The notes beneath the pieces are model-generated. The model searched no databases. It had not been told where the DNA came from and worked only from the letters and a program-made list of their open reading frames with translations. Positions 62,801-64,000 of a stretch of 64,000 bases of DNA are shown here, piece by piece. A program made the position numbers and the translations under genes. Source of the DNA: Agrococcus sp. SL85 (lineage in GTDB: Bacteria; Actinomycetota; Actinomycetes; Actinomycetales; Microbacteriaceae); contig NZ_CP113066.1 in NCBI RefSeq assembly GCF_026625845.1, positions 1,860,001 through 1,924,000 of the forward strand. Reading direction: 5' to 3'. Within the stretch, counting starts at the first letter, position 1, and every line of letters begins with the position of its first letter.

Positions 62801-63673
62801 GAGGAGGGCGCGGGTGCCGTCGGGCTTCGGCAGGTCGATCGCGATGCCGAGGTTGACGTGCGGCGGGGCGACGAGCGAGGGCTTGCCGTCGACCTCGTCG
62901 TAGTAGACGTTCTGGCTCGGGAAGGCCTTGAGGGCCTGCACGAGCGCGTAGCCGATCAGGTGCGTGAACGACACCTTGCCGCCGCGCGTGCGGCGCAGGT
63001 GGTTGTTGATGACGATGCGCTGGTCGATCATCAGCTTCGCCGGCACGGTGCGCACGCTCGTCGCGGTCGGCACGAGCAGCGACCTGTCCATGTTGGCCGC
63101 GAGCGTCTTGGGGAGGCCGCGGAGCGGCGTGACCTTGGGCTCCTCGCTCGGCGCCTCGTCCTCCGCCTTCTTCGCGCCGGGGGCGGGGGCGTCGGCGGGC
63201 ACGGGCTTCGGGCGGGCGGCCTGGCGGGTGGTGCGGGCGACGATCGCGCCGTCGGCCTTCGCGGCCGGGGCGGGCGTGTCGGCCTGGTTCTCGGTCTTCT
63301 CCTGCGGCGCGTCCTGCGCGCGCTGGGCCTGGCCGGCGTCGACGGGCTGGTCGGGGCGCGAGCCCGGGCGCACGGGGCGCTTCGGCGGGGCCGGCTGCGA
63401 GGCGGTCGCCTTTGGCGCTGCGGCCTCCGCAGCGGGGGCGGCGGCCTGGGCGGCCTGCTCGGCGCGCTGCTGGTCGGCCGAGGGGGCTGCCGGCTTCGGC
63501 GTCTCGCTCATGCTCGTGGCGGCACCGCCGGCGTCACGCTGCGCCGCGTACCGCTCGAGGATCGGCCACCAGGACTGGGCCACCGAGTCCTTGTCCTTGA
63601 GGAAGAGCTGGTACTGCTCCTCCACGAGCCATTCGTTCGCTCCGAACTCGCTGTCGTCCGCAGGGCTGGACAC
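59822..63673 (-). CDS. kgd: Multifunctional 2-oxoglutarate metabolism enzyme (Kgd-type: fused E2 catalytic domain and E1)
   Basis: The actinobacterial form of 2-oxoglutarate dehydrogenase E1, fused to an E2-type acyltransferase domain. Of 1,283 residues, the N-terminus has FGANEWLVEEQYQLFL; a Pro/Ala-rich linker runs to about residue 170; the acyltransferase part has GKVSFTHLIGYALVQALKAF and STYDHRVIQGAGSGEFL; the E1 part has ThDP-binding motifs, HGDAAMAGQGVVFETLQLSQ and CYRRRGHNEGDDP. There is no lipoyl domain, so it must use one from another protein. GTG at 63671-63673 is preferred because the protein then starts like known Kgd proteins; an ATG at 63744-63746 would add 24 residues. It lies directly after the polysaccharide locus but belongs to the TCA cycle. 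Confidence 0.94.
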   Translation of the reverse strand: MSSPADDSEFGANEWLVEEQYQLFLKDKDSVAQSWWPILERYAAQRDAGGAATSMSETPKPAAPSADQQRAEQAAQAAAPAAEAAAPKATASQPAPPKRPVRPGSRPDQPVDAGQAQRAQDAPQEKTENQADTPAPAAKADGAIVARTTRQAARPKPVPADAPAPGAKKAEDEAPSEEPKVTPLRGLPKTLAANMDRSLLVPTATSVRTVPAKLMIDQRIVINNHLRRTRGGKVSFTHLIGYALVQALKAFPSQNVYYDEVDGKPSLVAPPHVNLGIAIDLPKPDGTRALLVPSIKKAETMDFAEFVAAYEALVKKARANKLEAGDFAGTTLSLTNPGGIGTVHSVPRLMQGQGCIIGAGALDYPAEFMGASPERLADAGVGKTVTLTSTYDHRVIQGAGSGEFLKIVHGLLVGEQDFYRGIFADLRIPYEPIKWSTDVSVRSADELSKQTRVAQLINAFRVRGHLMADIDPLEYVQRTHPDLEIEQHGLSFWDLDREFVTGGFGGKRQALLRDVLGVLRDTYCRTIGIEYMHISDPAQRQWFQSHLEVPYVKPTHDEQMRILRKLNEAEAFETFLQTKYVGQKRFSLEGAESMIAFLDALLQGAATEGLDEVAIGMPHRGRLNVLTSIAGKTYGQVFQEFEGAAVFTGSGDVKYHLGNEGTFTAADGSTVPVYLAANPSHLEAVNGVLEGIVRAKQDRIGDGEHSVLPVLVHGDAAMAGQGVVFETLQLSQLRGYRTGGTVHLVVNNQLGFTTPPSESRSSTYSTDIAKAVHAPILHVNGDDPEAVVRVAELAFQYRQEFKRDIVIDLVCYRRRGHNEGDDPTMTQPLMYSLIEAKRSVRTLYAENLVGRGDITKDEYEAAQADFQGKLEQAFMETHAAATGSMPTVTPEPAEAEGEPEVTGVAKEVVEAIGDAHGNPPEGFSVHPKVKQVLAKRVEASRSGGIDWAFGELLALGTLLLEGTSVRMTGQDTRRGTFVQRHAVMHDKHNGQEWLPLANLGEDQGRISMYDSLLSEYAAMAFEYGYSVERPDALVLWEAQFGDFANGAQIVIDEFISSAEQKWNQHSSLVLLLPHGYEGAGPDHSSARIERFLSLAAERNMTIARPTTPANHFHLLRRQAYARPRRPLVVFTPKAMLRLRDATSQVEDFTTGRFQTVIDDARIADPSKVRRVLLHSGKVHYDLKAEITKRGIDDVALVRVEQLYPLPVDEINAIVDRYPEAELVWAQEEPLNQGAWPFVHLMLPRHLHGRTLKVVSRASSASPATGSAKRSAQELAALVEAALS

Positions 63674-63774
63674 GGTATCGATCGCCTCTTCCGATTGCTT
63701 CCGGGCACGCCGCAGTGCATCCTGCGGCACGGTGCCCTCCAGCATAGTCCGCGCGCGATGTGCGCTGCGCCGGT

Positions 63775-64000
63775 TCAGCGGGCGAGTCCGAGCGCCGCGA
63801 GGTCGACGCCCGCGGCCTCGACGGCGAGCAGCATCACCTCGCGGCGCCAGACGACGCGCGGCTCGAAGCGCAGCGGCATGCCGGCCTCGTGCGGGGTGCG
63901 ATCGCCCTTCCTGCCGTTGCAGGCGACGCACGCCGTGATCGTGTTGAGCCAGGTCGAGCCGCCGCCGCGGGAGGCGGGCTGGATGTGGTCGATCGTGGCG
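63775..64000 (-). CDS. HNH endonuclease domain protein (partial, N-terminus outside window)
   Basis: The last 75 codons of a gene entering from the right edge. [20 protein letters not shown] with [14 protein letters not shown] is the HNH nuclease signature: DH for the first His, the Asn, and the C-x-x-C pair with N-x-x-K. The tail [20 protein letters not shown] to TGA at 63775 is typical of the small genomic HNH proteins of Actinobacteria. It ends 102 bases before the preferred kgd start and might share its transcript. Its role cannot be judged from this part alone. Confidence 0.88.
   Translation of the reverse strand, partial: ATIDHIQPASRGGGSTWLNTITACVACNGRKGDRTPHEAGMPLRFEPRVVWRREVMLLAVEAAGVDLAALGLAR

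Overview
The window is high-GC actinobacterial DNA. Gene content and order (murI-rph-rdgB, ftsEX-smpB-ssrA, sigH-rsrA, aceAB with a RamB-type regulator, Kgd-type 2-oxoglutarate enzyme, Tad pilus locus) suggest a member of the Microbacteriaceae, perhaps near Agrococcus. That placement is inference from content; no database was searched.

Layout. 1-7990: the end of an osmoprotectant-type ABC ATPase gene, then murI-rph-rdgB and a DtxR-type regulator in one overlapping run, a DedA membrane protein, tRNA-Leu, and a set of small oxidoreductases and a hydrolase. 7991-8522 has no gene and is full of degenerate repeats. 8523-14113: a terpenoid-cyclase-fold protein, then a compact Tad (type IVc) pilus operon (tadA, tadB, tadC, a 62-residue pilin-like gene, two TadE-like genes, a TadG-like gene). 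14137-22525: a large secreted phosphoesterase, an MFS transporter, prfB, an HpaB-type monooxygenase and a secreted beta-helix protein. 22661-26552: ftsE-ftsX-smpB, pfkA and the tmRNA gene. 26636-33185: succinate-semialdehyde-type dehydrogenase, an SDR, rhodanese, VOC protein, HisN-type phosphatase, rsgA and aroA. 33278-38878: sigH-rsrA, the glyoxylate shunt operon aceA-aceB and its divergent RamB-type regulator.

38934-59641 is a surface polysaccharide locus of about 20 kb. It holds a sugar-1-phosphate transferase that starts the repeat unit, five glycosyltransferase-type genes, a pyruvyl transferase with an iron-sulfur partner, a Wzx-type flippase, a Wzy-type polymerase, a chain-length/BY-kinase protein and an LMW tyrosine phosphatase, a cytidylyltransferase plus CDP-alcohol phosphotransferase, and two exported proteins. 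Three of its promoter regions carry a similar GTAAC/GTTAC dyad, so they may share a regulator. 59822-64000: the Kgd multifunctional 2-oxoglutarate enzyme and the end of an HNH nuclease gene.

The most striking pattern cuts across the annotation. Eleven otherwise intact genes are broken by thirteen one-base insertions, and every one is in the context AGCT read as AGCCT or AGGCT. Removing the extra base restores the expected protein each time; the tadG-like gene needs two such corrections. A twelfth gene has a one-base loss that also fits an AGCT site. This looks like a systematic read error at a modified AGCT motif, which would mean the strain carries an AGCT-specific DNA methyltransferase outside this window.
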